NCBI RefSeq assembly: GCF_014698335.1
Contig: NZ_JACJSV010000032.1
Location: 1-53,803 of the forward strand
Length of the DNA: 53,803 nt
Direction: 5' to 3'
From: Microcystis viridis FACHB-1342
Lineage (GTDB): Bacteria; Cyanobacteriota; Cyanobacteriia; Cyanobacteriales; Microcystaceae
Part shown: positions 10,343 through 18,759 of the stretch, one piece after another
Layout: each line of letters starts with the position of its first letter
How positions within the stretch are numbered: the stretch's first letter is position 1
Program-made: the position numbers and the translations under genes
Notes under the pieces: model-generated
Databases searched by the model: none
What the model saw: only the letters and a program-made list of their open reading frames with translations
Told to the model about the DNA's origin: nothing

Positions 10343-12346
10343 ATGTCCCATAGCCCCTTACAACGTCCTAATCCCCCTCAAAAACCCACCCTAAAAAATC
10401 AAGCTATAAAACCCACAAATAACAACCAACCCCCTAAAAAGCCTCTTAGTGGTGGCGGCGGCAATAATAACGGCGGTGGCGGCAATAACAATCCTCCTCC
10501 ACCCTCACCGTGGTTAGACCCCGAAAACGAACCTCAACCCGACCAATCAGCCAGTTTTGTCGAATATCTCCGTTGGATGCGTGCTGCCGACTATCCACAC
10601 AAAGATGCGACTAAAACCCAAATTCTGCAAACAGCCCAAGAAAATGCTAACTATACTCAGCGTCTTGAGCAACTCAATCAACGTACCCAACTGTTAGCGA
10701 AAGACGGAATCGCTTTTCAAGTCAAATCCACTTGGCGTATTCGTGTCGGTGGTCATCGCGGACCGGAAAGTATTCTTTTACCTGCCTTTGATGCCCTCGG
10801 AATGCCCTATATTCCATCTAGTACATTGCGCGGTGTTGCCAGAAACCAAGCCATCCGAGAAATCATGGCGGAAAATAATCTGGAATGGAAAGACGCGGAA
10901 AAAGAAATCGCCCCCTATTTTGGTGATATAAACGCCAAAGAGGAAAAAAATAAAACGGGTAAAGTTGTCTTTTTTGATGCCTATCCTTTACCTTCTAAGA
11001 ACGGGGGGTTAGAAATGGACATGGCTAATAATATTTGGTCATGGAAAGATGATTCTCTAGAATATTCTCCTAACCCTAATCCTTTTTTCTCTCTCAAAGA
11101 ACTAACTTTTTTAATTGGTTTACGTTTACGTCTAGCTAGTAACTGTCAAGATGAAAAGATACTTGAAAAGGTAAAACAATGGCTGAAAAAAAGTTTACAG
11201 CTTGGCATAGGTTCACAAGTCAATACAGGTTATGGACAATTGATCTTATCTGGAAAAAACCCAAGATTAGAATCGGAATTTTATCGATTGGATTTTGAGC
11301 TAGAAGGTCAATTAATTCATGGTTATCAACGATTCACCCAATGGCAATGGAATGAGCGACGCAATGAATGGCAAATGCGGAGCGCACCCGTTGCAGAAGT
11401 TCGTCCGACAGCCTTTAAATCGATGATGCGATACTGGTTTCGTGTTTTTGCATCTGGAGTTTTACCTATTAACAAAGTTCAAGAGATTGAATCTAAATTA
11501 ATTGGAGGTATTAATCCTAAAAAATACGGTGTTCAAGAGATTGAATCTGAATTATTTGGCGGTATTAATCCTAAAAAATACGGTTATCTACAAGTGAATA
11601 TTCTTGAGGGTAAAGTTACCCAAAAAGAACCTCGAACCAATCCTCAGGGTAAAAATGATCCCTGTGGTGAACAACGGGGAACTTTAGTCTTATCTTTGTC
11701 TTCCGAAACTCCAAAAGATAAACAAGAAGCTGTCAAAAAATTAGCTAAATATTTGACTTGGTTTTTAGCTAATATGGGTGGTATTGGTCAAGGTGCGAGA
11801 AGACCTAATTATTCTCGCAAAAGTCGTGAAAGCGCCCCATGGTTTCGTGGTTCTACATTTTATATTGACAGTGAAGAAGATTTTTGGGCAATGCCCAATA
11901 ATGTGCAGGGGTTTAAACAACAATTTCAGCAAAGATTGCGAGATTTTTATAAATCTTTAAATCAAGTTACTGGCACTAATATAAACTCTAATAATTTAAG
12001 GATAGCTGGTCAAGTTTCTCAAAGTAATTGGATTGATGCGGCCGATAGTAATTGTCAAATTTTTGTCTGTGCAGGAAATGAACAAAGAGGTAAACCCCAT
12101 GCTTTAGCAATTCTTCACAGTGATACTTTGAAAATTACCGGTAAAAATGGTCAAAGAGAATATGATGGTAATCTCTGTGGTAAAGTCAGTGGTGGAGCTA
12201 AACCATCTCCCGTGTGGATTGCTGATTTAGGAGATTACCAGATAGTTACTGTATTCGGTGCTAATCTGAATCCCCGTCAAGAGTTTATCAAACAATTAAG
12301 AAGTAATACAAGTCCTCAAAATTTTGCTCAAATATTCCCTTTATAA
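10343..12346 (+). CDS. cmr6-cmr1: Cmr6-Cmr1 fusion RAMP protein
   Basis: A 667-residue protein joining two RAMP modules. Residues 1-60 are low complexity (Pro, Asn, Gly). The Cmr6-like part carries IPSSTLRG at 157-164 and the glycine loop LGIGSQVNTGYG at 287-298. The Cmr1-like part starts near 315, with RPTAFKSMMRYWFR from 354 and GGIGQGARRP from 479. Both proteins cap the 3' crRNA end of the Cmr complex, so the fusion makes structural sense. The Cmr1 part contains an 18-residue tandem duplication (codons at 11477-11584). It ends 4 nt before the CARF-HEPN start. Fused Cmr6/Cmr1 has been seen in cyanobacterial III-B variants; separate genes are the norm. Confidence 0.9.
   Translation: MSHSPLQRPNPPQKPTLKNQAIKPTNNNQPPKKPLSGGGGNNNGGGGNNNPPPPSPWLDPENEPQPDQSASFVEYLRWMRAADYPHKDATKTQILQTAQENANYTQRLEQLNQRTQLLAKDGIAFQVKSTWRIRVGGHRGPESILLPAFDALGMPYIPSSTLRGVARNQAIREIMAENNLEWKDAEKEIAPYFGDINAKEEKNKTGKVVFFDAYPLPSKNGGLEMDMANNIWSWKDDSLEYSPNPNPFFSLKELTFLIGLRLRLASNCQDEKILEKVKQWLKKSLQLGIGSQVNTGYGQLILSGKNPRLESEFYRLDFELEGQLIHGYQRFTQWQWNERRNEWQMRSAPVAEVRPTAFKSMMRYWFRVFASGVLPINKVQEIESKLIGGINPKKYGVQEIESELFGGINPKKYGYLQVNILEGKVTQKEPRTNPQGKNDPCGEQRGTLVLSLSSETPKDKQEAVKKLAKYLTWFLANMGGIGQGARRPNYSRKSRESAPWFRGSTFYIDSEEDFWAMPNNVQGFKQQFQQRLRDFYKSLNQVTGTNINSNNLRIAGQVSQSNWIDAADSNCQIFVCAGNEQRGKPHALAILHSDTLKITGKNGQREYDGNLCGKVSGGAKPSPVWIADLGDYQIVTVFGANLNPRQEFIKQLRSNTSPQNFAQIFPL
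11477..11584 (+). repeat. 54-bp in-frame tandem duplication in the Cmr1 part
   Basis: Copy 1 (11477-11530) encodes VQEIESKLIGGINPKKYG and copy 2 (11531-11584) encodes VQEIESELFGGINPKKYG. Only a few bases differ. The duplicated unit contains the E-x-x-LFG type RAMP motif, so the protein has two versions of it, of which the second keeps the usual ELFG form. Confidence 0.93.
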
Positions 12347-12350
12347 TCTC

Positions 12351-13799
12351 ATGAAATCAATTTTAGTTGCAACGATCGGAACCAGAGATTTAATGTTTCA
12401 AGTCACCACTGGTGACTGGTATAATATTGGCGATGATCGCATGAAAGGTGATATTCTCGGAGAACAGATAGAAGTAGTGTCTGATTTAGCTCTGACCGAA
12501 AAATCATCTTTTCGAGAAATATCCCAATACCTTTGGGAAAACATTGAATATTATGGCGATCAAGTAAAACCAGTCATTTTGGGTAAACTTTTGGAAGATA
12601 AAATCAATGATCTCGAAAAAGTTTATTTAGTAGTAACTGATCAAAATGAAACAGTAAAAGAAAGAGAAAAAGATACTCTTTACTCAGGAGAATTAATTAA
12701 GTATTGGCTAAATAAATTAAATTCTGATTTGGTAGTAAATATTCTCTATATAGGTAGAAATGATGAAAACCCTTCTAACTTCGAGAAAATGTTCCGTTGG
12801 TGGCAACAAGTATGGAAAGAAAATATAGAACCTCAACCCGATCAACCCATTTTATTGTGCTTAAAAGGTGGGGTGGGGCAAGCTTCAGAAGCGTCGAGAA
12901 TTTCGGGATTGAGTTTTTATGGAAACGATATTAAATTCTATGAATTTATTCCCACTCCTCATGACAATCAAAAGGGCATTTCTTCAGATTACACAGGGCC
13001 TTTTTTAGGGACTAACTATCTTTGGGATCGCACTCGACAACAAGCCCTACAATTATTAGAACGCTATGATTATGCTGGTCTTCAGAACTTAGTTAAACCT
13101 TACTATGAACAAAATAAACAAAAATGGAAAGAAACTTATGCTCTAATTAAATCTGGAGTAAGCTGGAATCAAGGACAATTTGAAGATTTTTTTCAGTCCG
13201 CTTCTTTTAGTTTCAATAATCAACAAAAAGAGCAGCATCAACAATATTGGTGGATGGCCTATGAACAAGCTTATACCGCAGTAGTTAGACTAAAACAAAA
13301 AAATACAACCGAGGCTATGCTTCATAGTTTCCGAGCGGTAGAAGGCTTAATTTATGAGTGTTTAAAACATGAATTTAAAGACTATATGGTTAATTCTGAA
13401 TATACTTATTCATCTTTAAAATCTTCGGTCTTAACTAAGTATCCTGATTTGAGCATATTGTTTGTTAATGGGACAAATAAAACTGACATATTATTAGACA
13501 GTCGCAATCAACAACGAGTAATTGAGTTGTCTATTAATGTCGATCTAAAGGATTGGGGTTCTGCAGAATTGCGTAATCATAGAAATCGATTATCTCACAA
13601 ATTAGGAGGTATTAGTGAGAAGGAATTATATCAAGCTTGGGGAAAAGATACTTACAATCAAAAAGACTGGGAAAAGCGAATTTTAAATTGTCTCAATCTA
13701 ATCACAGAAAATAAATTTAATTATTTATGGCAAGGAAGTTTATTTGCTTCTATTCATGAGAGAGTCAGAACAGCTATCAAAAATTATAATGTTGTTTAA
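12351..13799 (+). CDS. CARF-HEPN ancillary ribonuclease (Csm6/Csx1-like)
   Basis: A 482-residue protein starting ATG at 12351 (the open frame extends to a TTG at 12324, but that lies inside the upstream gene). The N-terminal half is CARF-like: the first strand KSILVATIGTRD and the ligand-loop segment LKGGVGQASEAS (171-182). The C-terminal half is helical and contains RNHRNRLSH; R411-N-R-L-S-H416 matches the R-X4-H catalytic motif of HEPN RNases. In type III systems such proteins are switched on by cyclic oligoadenylate from Cas10 and degrade RNA. It is the last gene of the operon, 4 nt after cmr6-cmr1. The exact subfamily is uncertain. Confidence 0.87.
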   Translation: MKSILVATIGTRDLMFQVTTGDWYNIGDDRMKGDILGEQIEVVSDLALTEKSSFREISQYLWENIEYYGDQVKPVILGKLLEDKINDLEKVYLVVTDQNETVKEREKDTLYSGELIKYWLNKLNSDLVVNILYIGRNDENPSNFEKMFRWWQQVWKENIEPQPDQPILLCLKGGVGQASEASRISGLSFYGNDIKFYEFIPTPHDNQKGISSDYTGPFLGTNYLWDRTRQQALQLLERYDYAGLQNLVKPYYEQNKQKWKETYALIKSGVSWNQGQFEDFFQSASFSFNNQQKEQHQQYWWMAYEQAYTAVVRLKQKNTTEAMLHSFRAVEGLIYECLKHEFKDYMVNSEYTYSSLKSSVLTKYPDLSILFVNGTNKTDILLDSRNQQRVIELSINVDLKDWGSAELRNHRNRLSHKLGGISEKELYQAWGKDTYNQKDWEKRILNCLNLITENKFNYLWQGSLFASIHERVRTAIKNYNVV

Positions 13800-13842
13800 A
13801 GTACAAAATGCAATTAGCTCCTACAATATACACCCGGGATGC

Positions 13843-14010
13843 TGCCGATAAATGGCTCTCTTGTTCTTGGTGTGATCTCGCGTAGCGAGCGCGTTGCGAC
13901 CAGTTTAACTTATATAAGACCGATCGATCTTTGTGTCCTTTGTGTCTTTGCGGTTCGTTCCAGTCGCTCGCTGGCAAGACTGTATTTTAGAACACATTTT
14001 ACCCACCAAA
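13843..14010 (+). repeat. Family C repeat, copy 1
   Basis: The stretch around GATCGATCTTTGTGTCCTTT, a GGTTCGTTCC block and an ACATTTTACCCACCAA end recurs in inverted orientation at about 33735-33895. Copy 1 carries an extra palindromic segment (CTCGCGTAGCGAGCGCGTTG) absent from copy 2. An open frame through it encodes a peptide resembling the spurious N-terminal extension of the ferritin-like ORF, so both are repeat-derived, not genes. Confidence 0.8.
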
Positions 14011-14050
14011 CCCTAAGAGAACCGATAAATTAGCCAGTCAAAAGACTATT

Positions 14051-14260
14051 TAGGGTGTGCTGAATAAATCTAAAAACCTTGTTGGATAAGAATTTTAGAC
14101 TTTTTTCCCATCAAAAAGTGCCAGACCTTGGGGTGATCGGGGGGGAAATTTAGGCACTTTTTCCCTGAAAATTAGGTAATTGACCCCCTGAAAATCGGTA
14201 AAACCCTACACCCCACACCCCACACCCTACCCCCAGGAAAAACTTTTTCAGCAGACCCTA
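14051..14260 (+). repeat. Family B miniature element B1
   Basis: About 210 bp with terminal inverted repeats TAGGGTGTGCTGAATAAA and a matching CAGCAGACCCTA end. Internal arms AAAAAGTGCC and GGCACTTTTT make a strong hairpin. It ends one base before the stop codon of the LapA-domain gene. Other copies: 25548-25763, 40628-40802, 48498-48722, 48729-48946. The TA at each end is compatible with an IS630/mariner-type target duplication (inference). Confidence 0.85.
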
Positions 14261-14261
14261 T

Positions 14262-14534
14262 TTAAAAATCAAACTCGTCTAACCCCGATTCTGGGGGAGA
14301 AAAGCGACTGCGAGGAGATTTTTTCGACTTTCTCAAAAAAGCGGGAATAACTGCGGCCATAAAAAATCCCATTCCCAAAGAAAAAGCCAATAAAATGCCG
14401 ATGGGTACTTTAATTGACTCAAATTGTAGAAACTTTAAAGAAACTGGTTGGATATTTTGGATAGCAAAAACTGCCATGGTCATAATCCAACCACCGACAA
14501 TAGCACTAGCTAAAAAATTAGTGATTGTATTCAT
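14262..14534 (-). CDS. LapA-domain (DUF1049) small membrane protein
   Basis: A 90-residue protein with two transmembrane segments (about residues 8-27 and 43-66) joined by the short AIQNIQPVSLKFLQFESIKV linker, followed by a basic then acidic tail. This layout, with a polar stretch between the helices, is typical of LapA/DUF1049 proteins, which in other bacteria take part in lipopolysaccharide assembly or envelope homeostasis. Cyanobacterial members are uncharacterised. The gene stands alone on the minus strand; element B1 begins immediately after the stop codon and may provide its terminator. Confidence 0.75.
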   Translation of the reverse strand: MNTITNFLASAIVGGWIMTMAVFAIQNIQPVSLKFLQFESIKVPIGILLAFSLGMGFFMAAVIPAFLRKSKKSPRSRFSPPESGLDEFDF

Positions 14535-14581
14535 GTTTGTCCTCGCTAGGTTTGTAGGAGATTTTTTAACCTTTTGTAGGC

Positions 14582-14689
14582 TAAGTAGGTAGGCTTGAAA
14601 AATTATCAGATGCCCCCCTTATTAAGGGGGGACTAAGGGGGGATCGAACCTAAAATCCATTTTTAATTTAATTATAACCAGCTACTTAA
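14582..14689 (+). repeat. Family A miniature element A2
   Basis: About 108 bp from TAAGTAGGTAGG to CCAGCTACTTAA with a CCCCCTTATTAAGGGGG palindrome. It is the simplest complete copy in the window and defines the family. It lies just upstream of the LapA-domain gene start, in its likely promoter region. Confidence 0.85.
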
Positions 14690-14831
14690 TTTGGGAGTTA
14701 TATCCCTATTAATTTAACTTTCCTGGGGCGGAAATTACCGTTAATTGACTAAAACGTTACAATTGTCGATCGATCTCAAATAAATCTCGATCGCGATAAT
14801 ATAATTGTGGTCTGATCGCCCTCAGCTAGAG

Positions 14832-15284
14832 CTAGTAAATATAAATAGCACCCTGTTGATTGAGGTTAAAGGTGGTATAACCGGGGGTACTCCCCGGAAC
14901 TTTGGTGACAGTAATCGTGACTAAATTATCTTTATTGACTTCTACGGCATAGATTAAACTAGAAGAATCGGGATCCGAGGCGGCATTAGCCCGATTAATC
15001 AGAATATATGCTGGAATTACGAAACCTTTTAGGGTTGTCTCCGTACCAGGAGATAATAATTGGGGAGAGGAATCAATATTGGCCGATAGGTCATAATTGA
15101 GGTCAATATCGGTTTGATTGATAATTTTAATCTCCACAGGACGACTCATATTCACCCTAGCGACAGGCTGCCAAGGACCCGGTTGAAAGGTGGTAGCGGG
15201 GGGATTTTGAGCGGGTAAAGAGGGGGGAAAAACTAATCCCAGACTGAAGACGAGGGAAAGAGTTAAAAAGCGATCGCATTTCAT
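14832..15284 (-). CDS. Secreted protein of unknown function
   Basis: About 150 residues from the ATG at 15284; the frame also allows a start at 15311, but only the shorter form gives a clean signal peptide (basic MKCDR, a hydrophobic stretch, then an LPAQ cleavage-like site). The mature part is beta-rich and polar, with no cysteine and no motif I recognise. Periplasmic or outer-surface location is likely. No operon partners; the neighbours on either side are more than 100 bp away. Function unknown. Confidence 0.65.
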   Translation of the reverse strand: MKCDRFLTLSLVFSLGLVFPPSLPAQNPPATTFQPGPWQPVARVNMSRPVEIKIINQTDIDLNYDLSANIDSSPQLLSPGTETTLKGFVIPAYILINRANAASDPDSSSLIYAVEVNKDNLVTITVTKVPGSTPGYTTFNLNQQGAIYIY

Positions 15285-15515
15285 AGATAAATCCTGGTCT
15301 AGGGTTGTCATCCTATTTTAGGGAGGTATCCCCAGTGTTTTATACTTAAAGTAGAAGCTTTTGAAATTGTCTATAGCATTGATTGATCAGCTATCAGGGA
15401 AAATCCTAAGCTTCCCTGATTTTGCTCTATAAACAAGGCTAAATACACCGATTTTTCTCTAGAAGTTTCCCTAGTAACCCCTATCAACGGTTTAACTTAG
15501 GTTGAGATTGATTAT

Positions 15516-16367
15516 ATGCCTACCATCGACATATCGGGAGTATCCCACAGTTACGAGTTATTTTCGCCCCAAGCGGATAAACCGGTTTTAGTCTTTATAC
15601 ACGGTTGGCTGCTGAGTCGTCACTACTGGCAGCCTTTGGTAGATATTCTCTCCCCAGACTATCCCTGTCTAGTTTATGATCTCCGGGGCTTTGGCGACTC
15701 CCAAAAAATCACCTCTAACAGTCCTCCTAGCAGTTATAACCTTGAATCCTACTCCCAAGACGTTATTACCCTTCTTAACCGCTTAAACCTCGATGCTGCT
15801 TGGTTAGTCGGTCATTCCCTCGGTGGTAGTGTTGCTTTGTGGGCCGCGGATAGCTGTCCTGAACGCATTAAAGGGGTAATCTGTATGAATGCCGGCGGCG
15901 GCATCTATCTAAAGGAGGAATTTGAGCGATTTCGGGAAGCCGGAAGACAGATTTTAGAGAGAAGACCGCCTTGGTTGCCCCGTGTTCCCTTGATTGATGT
16001 TTTATTCTCGCGGATGATGGTCAAGCAAACCCTAAGTAAAAAATGGGGCAAACAGCGAGTGATTGATTTTGTCCGGGCCGATTACCAAGCGGCCCTGGGG
16101 TCACTTTTGGAAACCACCACTATCAGCGAAGTTCATCTTTTACCCCAGATTGTCTCCCGTCTCCCGCAGCCGGTCTATTTTCTGGCGGGGAAAGAGGATA
16201 CGATTATGGAAGTTAAGTACGTTAACCATCTGGCCAGTTTTCATCCCTTGTTTGAAACTGGCGGCAACGTGATTGAGTTATCCGATTGTGGTCACTTTGC
16301 CATGCTCGAACAAACAGCAGCGGTGGCCGAAAAGATGATGGCTATTTTAAATCAGCATCGGGGTTAG
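15516..16367 (+). CDS. Alpha/beta-fold hydrolase
   Basis: A 283-residue protein with the complete hydrolase fold signature: the oxyanion HGW loop (VFIHGWLLSRHYWQPL), the nucleophile elbow GHSLGGS, a candidate catalytic Asp in AGKEDTIM, and the catalytic His in SDCGHFAMLE near the C-terminus. A helical cap follows the nucleophile. No signal peptide is seen, so it is probably cytoplasmic. The substrate cannot be named; many cyanobacterial members are annotated only as hydrolases. It is monocistronic as far as the sequence shows. Confidence 0.9.
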   Translation: MPTIDISGVSHSYELFSPQADKPVLVFIHGWLLSRHYWQPLVDILSPDYPCLVYDLRGFGDSQKITSNSPPSSYNLESYSQDVITLLNRLNLDAAWLVGHSLGGSVALWAADSCPERIKGVICMNAGGGIYLKEEFERFREAGRQILERRPPWLPRVPLIDVLFSRMMVKQTLSKKWGKQRVIDFVRADYQAALGSLLETTTISEVHLLPQIVSRLPQPVYFLAGKEDTIMEVKYVNHLASFHPLFETGGNVIELSDCGHFAMLEQTAAVAEKMMAILNQHRG

Positions 16368-16704
16368 GGGGTTTAAGTGTTGAGGTTTTAGTGGAAATTT
16401 CCCTATCTCCCCATTTCCCGATTCCATCCACAGATACTGTTATGAAGTGAAAATTTATGTAACAATGACTCTATAAGGGCGATTTTTTACCGATCGCCGA
16501 GGCCGTCTATTAATCGAATCGATGTCTTTGAAGAACGTAGTCCCAAACTGGAAACCTGACTTTCCTTTCCCATTCTTGCCACTACTAGCGGAATTTTTCT
16601 CCTTTTTGTGTTACCCACGGGAATTCTTGAGCTATTGCTGAGATTGGCATTTTGTCACTTCCCGTTAGTTAAATCCAACAAAAGAAGCTGTTTAGGAGCA
16701 ATTT
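16368..16704. other. Gene-free stretch before the conserved 102-aa gene
   Basis: About 337 bp without a credible gene. It should hold the promoter of the downstream gene. An AGGAG at about 16693-16697 serves as that gene's ribosome binding site. No repeat family or strong terminator was noticed. Confidence 0.4.
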
Positions 16705-17013
16705 ATGTTACACCGCAAGATTTATCAATTCTGTATGGATGGTCAGGAAGTCTGCATTTTCTTGCGCGATCAGCAAAGATGGATCGATAATGCTCGTATT
16801 GTCGATCTAGAAAGCGATCTCGTCACCATTCGCTACGAAACAGAAGAAGAAGACGAGATTAGTTCTTGGGAAGAAATGGTGCGTTTAGAAAGTATCGGTG
16901 CGGTGAGCAGAAAACTGGCCTCCGTGTCGCGGACGAATCCTGATATTAATGTCTCGGAAGATTGTCCAGAAGCAGAACAACTTTATCCCCATTCTCCCGA
17001 TAGCTTAGATTAA
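16705..17013 (+). CDS. Conserved cyanobacterial protein (possibly DUF6679)
   Basis: A 102-residue protein beginning MLHRKIYQFCMDGQEVCIFL. It has a compact beta-rich N-terminal part with RDQQRWIDNARIVDLE and an acidic EEEDEISSWEEMVRLESIG segment. I recognise it as a small protein conserved across cyanobacteria; the family number is from memory and uncertain. No transmembrane segment or catalytic motif is visible. Size and acidity would fit a regulatory or complex-associated role, but function is unknown. A clear AGGAG Shine-Dalgarno 8 nt upstream supports the start. Confidence 0.75.
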   Translation: MLHRKIYQFCMDGQEVCIFLRDQQRWIDNARIVDLESDLVTIRYETEEEDEISSWEEMVRLESIGAVSRKLASVSRTNPDINVSEDCPEAEQLYPHSPDSLD

Positions 17014-17172
17014 TTTTGTCGATTTAAATTACAGTGGCTAGAAGTCCCGAGGTTTGAACAGTGGCCAAGGGACTTTGAGGGAATGGAAGGGAAGAGAGCC
17101 GCTAAGAATCGCCACTTGTTCTAAAATTATCGTCAAAGCCGCCAGATTTTCTCTATAAGCTGCAGGAGCAAA

Positions 17173-17634
17173 ATGAATTCTAATCCCTACTTCCCTGTCC
17201 AGGATATCTATCAAAAATTTGTGGCAGTAGTAATAGTTTTAATTAGTTGTTGGTTAGTGACTTTTCCCGCCTTCGCTGCATCCGCCCCTCTAGAAGTTAA
17301 AATTAGTCTAGGCTCCGGGCAAGGAGAATTAAAATTCTTTCCTAGTCAATTAGACTTTATTGCCGGACAAAAATACAAATTAATCCTCGATAATCCCAGT
17401 CCTACTAAACATTATTTTACCGCTAAAGACTTCGCTGATGCTAGTTGGACCCAGAAAGTTGAAGCGGGAAAAGTGGAGATTAAAGGGGCAATTCACGAAC
17501 TAGAATTAAAACCTAATGCACAGGCGGAATGGGTGATAGTTCCTCTCAAAACTGGTAAGTATAAATTAATCTGTACTATTCCGGGTCATGCCGAAGCGGG
17601 AATGGTGGGAGAAATTGCCATTAATAACCCATGA
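17173..17634 (+). CDS. Plastocyanin/azurin-type cupredoxin
   Basis: A 153-residue exported protein: signal peptide about residues 1-36 (hydrophobic core then PAFAAS), followed by a cupredoxin domain. The type 1 copper ligands are in place: His in SPTKHYF, and Cys, His and Met in LICTIPGHAEAGMVGE. It is larger and more divergent than photosynthetic plastocyanin, so it is better called a cupredoxin of unknown partner, acting in the periplasm or thylakoid lumen. Its stop overlaps the transporter start by four bases (ATGA), indicating translational coupling and a shared function in metal or ion handling (inference). Confidence 0.85.
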   Translation: MNSNPYFPVQDIYQKFVAVVIVLISCWLVTFPAFAASAPLEVKISLGSGQGELKFFPSQLDFIAGQKYKLILDNPSPTKHYFTAKDFADASWTQKVEAGKVEIKGAIHELELKPNAQAEWVIVPLKTGKYKLICTIPGHAEAGMVGEIAINNP

Positions 17635-18716
17635 ATTTAAGAAAAATTGTCTCCTTTGCTTTCCTATTATTTATTCCCCTATCGGTGGTCGCTAGTCGTC
17701 TTAATTGGGGAGATCAAGCTATTTTTATTACTGCCGCTTTATCGATCATTCCCCTGTCAATTTGGTTAAGTACGTCTGTGGAAAGAGTTGCCGTAGTAAC
17801 CGGGCCAACTTTGGGAGGATTAGTTAATGCTATCTTTGGCAATACTACCACTTTAGTTATTGCCTTAATTGCCCTAAAAAAAGGCTTGGTGGACATCGTA
17901 CAAGCCAGTATTACTGGCAGTATTCTCAGCGATTTATTATTATTTATGGGCATGGGAATGCTCACGGGAGGAATTCGCTACAAAGAGCAGGAATTTAAAC
18001 CGATTTTAGCGCGGGTAAATGGTTCTTCCATGACTTTAGCAGTAATAGCGATCGCTTTACCAACTTTGGTAATATATACTTCTAACGTGGTGGAAGTTGC
18101 CGATATTCTCAGTCTTTCCCTAGTCACCGCCACGGTTTTATTAATAGTTTACGGGTTAACTTTATTATTTTCCCTGAAAACCCATAGCTATCTCTACGAA
18201 GTGGGATTAAGTAACGAAAATACCCCCGACAATCAGGTTAGTGAGGAAGAAAAAGCTCAAGTCTGGATTTGGTTACTTGTGCTGCTTACTTCCACCGTAG
18301 CTGTAGCCTATGAGTCGGATTTATTTGTTGATGTAGTGGAATCGGTGATGGAAGGATTTAATCTCACTCCTCTCTTTATCGGGGTGATTTTTATTCCTTT
18401 AATTAGCGATGTTTCTGGAATAGTTACCGTCACTCAATTAGCCCTAAAAAATCAGATGGATTTAACGGTTTCTGTGGCTATGGGTGATAGTTTATTGGTG
18501 GCTTTATTCGTGGCACCTTTATTAGTTTTTATCGGTCAATTTTGGCAGCAGCCGATGGATTTAAATTTTAATCCCTTTAACGTGGTGGCTTTAATTGTAG
18601 CGGTGGTTGTCACTAATTTAATCAGCTTTACCGGTCGTTCCAATTGGTTAGATGGAACCCTATTACTAGCCACCTATTTAATCTTGGCAGTAGCTTTTTA
18701 TTACCATCCCACCTAG
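17631..18716 (+). CDS. CAX-family Ca2+/cation antiporter homologue lacking signature glutamates
   Basis: A 361-residue integral membrane protein with about eleven hydrophobic segments. Its two halves contain the c-1 and c-2 repeats of CAX exchangers: GGLVNAIFGNTTTLVIALIA (from residue 62) and PLISDVSGIVTVTQLALKN (from 256). Functional CAX proteins have GNATE and GNAAEH there; here the essential glutamates are replaced by Thr74 and Gly263. The protein is full length and otherwise well conserved, so it is not an obvious pseudogene, but classical Ca2+/H+ exchange is doubtful. It overlaps the upstream cupredoxin gene by four bases. Confidence 0.8.
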   Translation: MNLRKIVSFAFLLFIPLSVVASRLNWGDQAIFITAALSIIPLSIWLSTSVERVAVVTGPTLGGLVNAIFGNTTTLVIALIALKKGLVDIVQASITGSILSDLLLFMGMGMLTGGIRYKEQEFKPILARVNGSSMTLAVIAIALPTLVIYTSNVVEVADILSLSLVTATVLLIVYGLTLLFSLKTHSYLYEVGLSNENTPDNQVSEEEKAQVWIWLLVLLTSTVAVAYESDLFVDVVESVMEGFNLTPLFIGVIFIPLISDVSGIVTVTQLALKNQMDLTVSVAMGDSLLVALFVAPLLVFIGQFWQQPMDLNFNPFNVVALIVAVVVTNLISFTGRSNWLDGTLLLATYLILAVAFYYHPT

Positions 18717-18759
18717 CCAAAAAAGAGATTCCGGTATTTTCTGAGATTTCTGTCTTAGA

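Noticed and set aside
13839-14033. 64-codon frame after the CARF-HEPN gene
   Set aside because: It is encoded by repeat family C and resembles the false extension above, not an independent protein.
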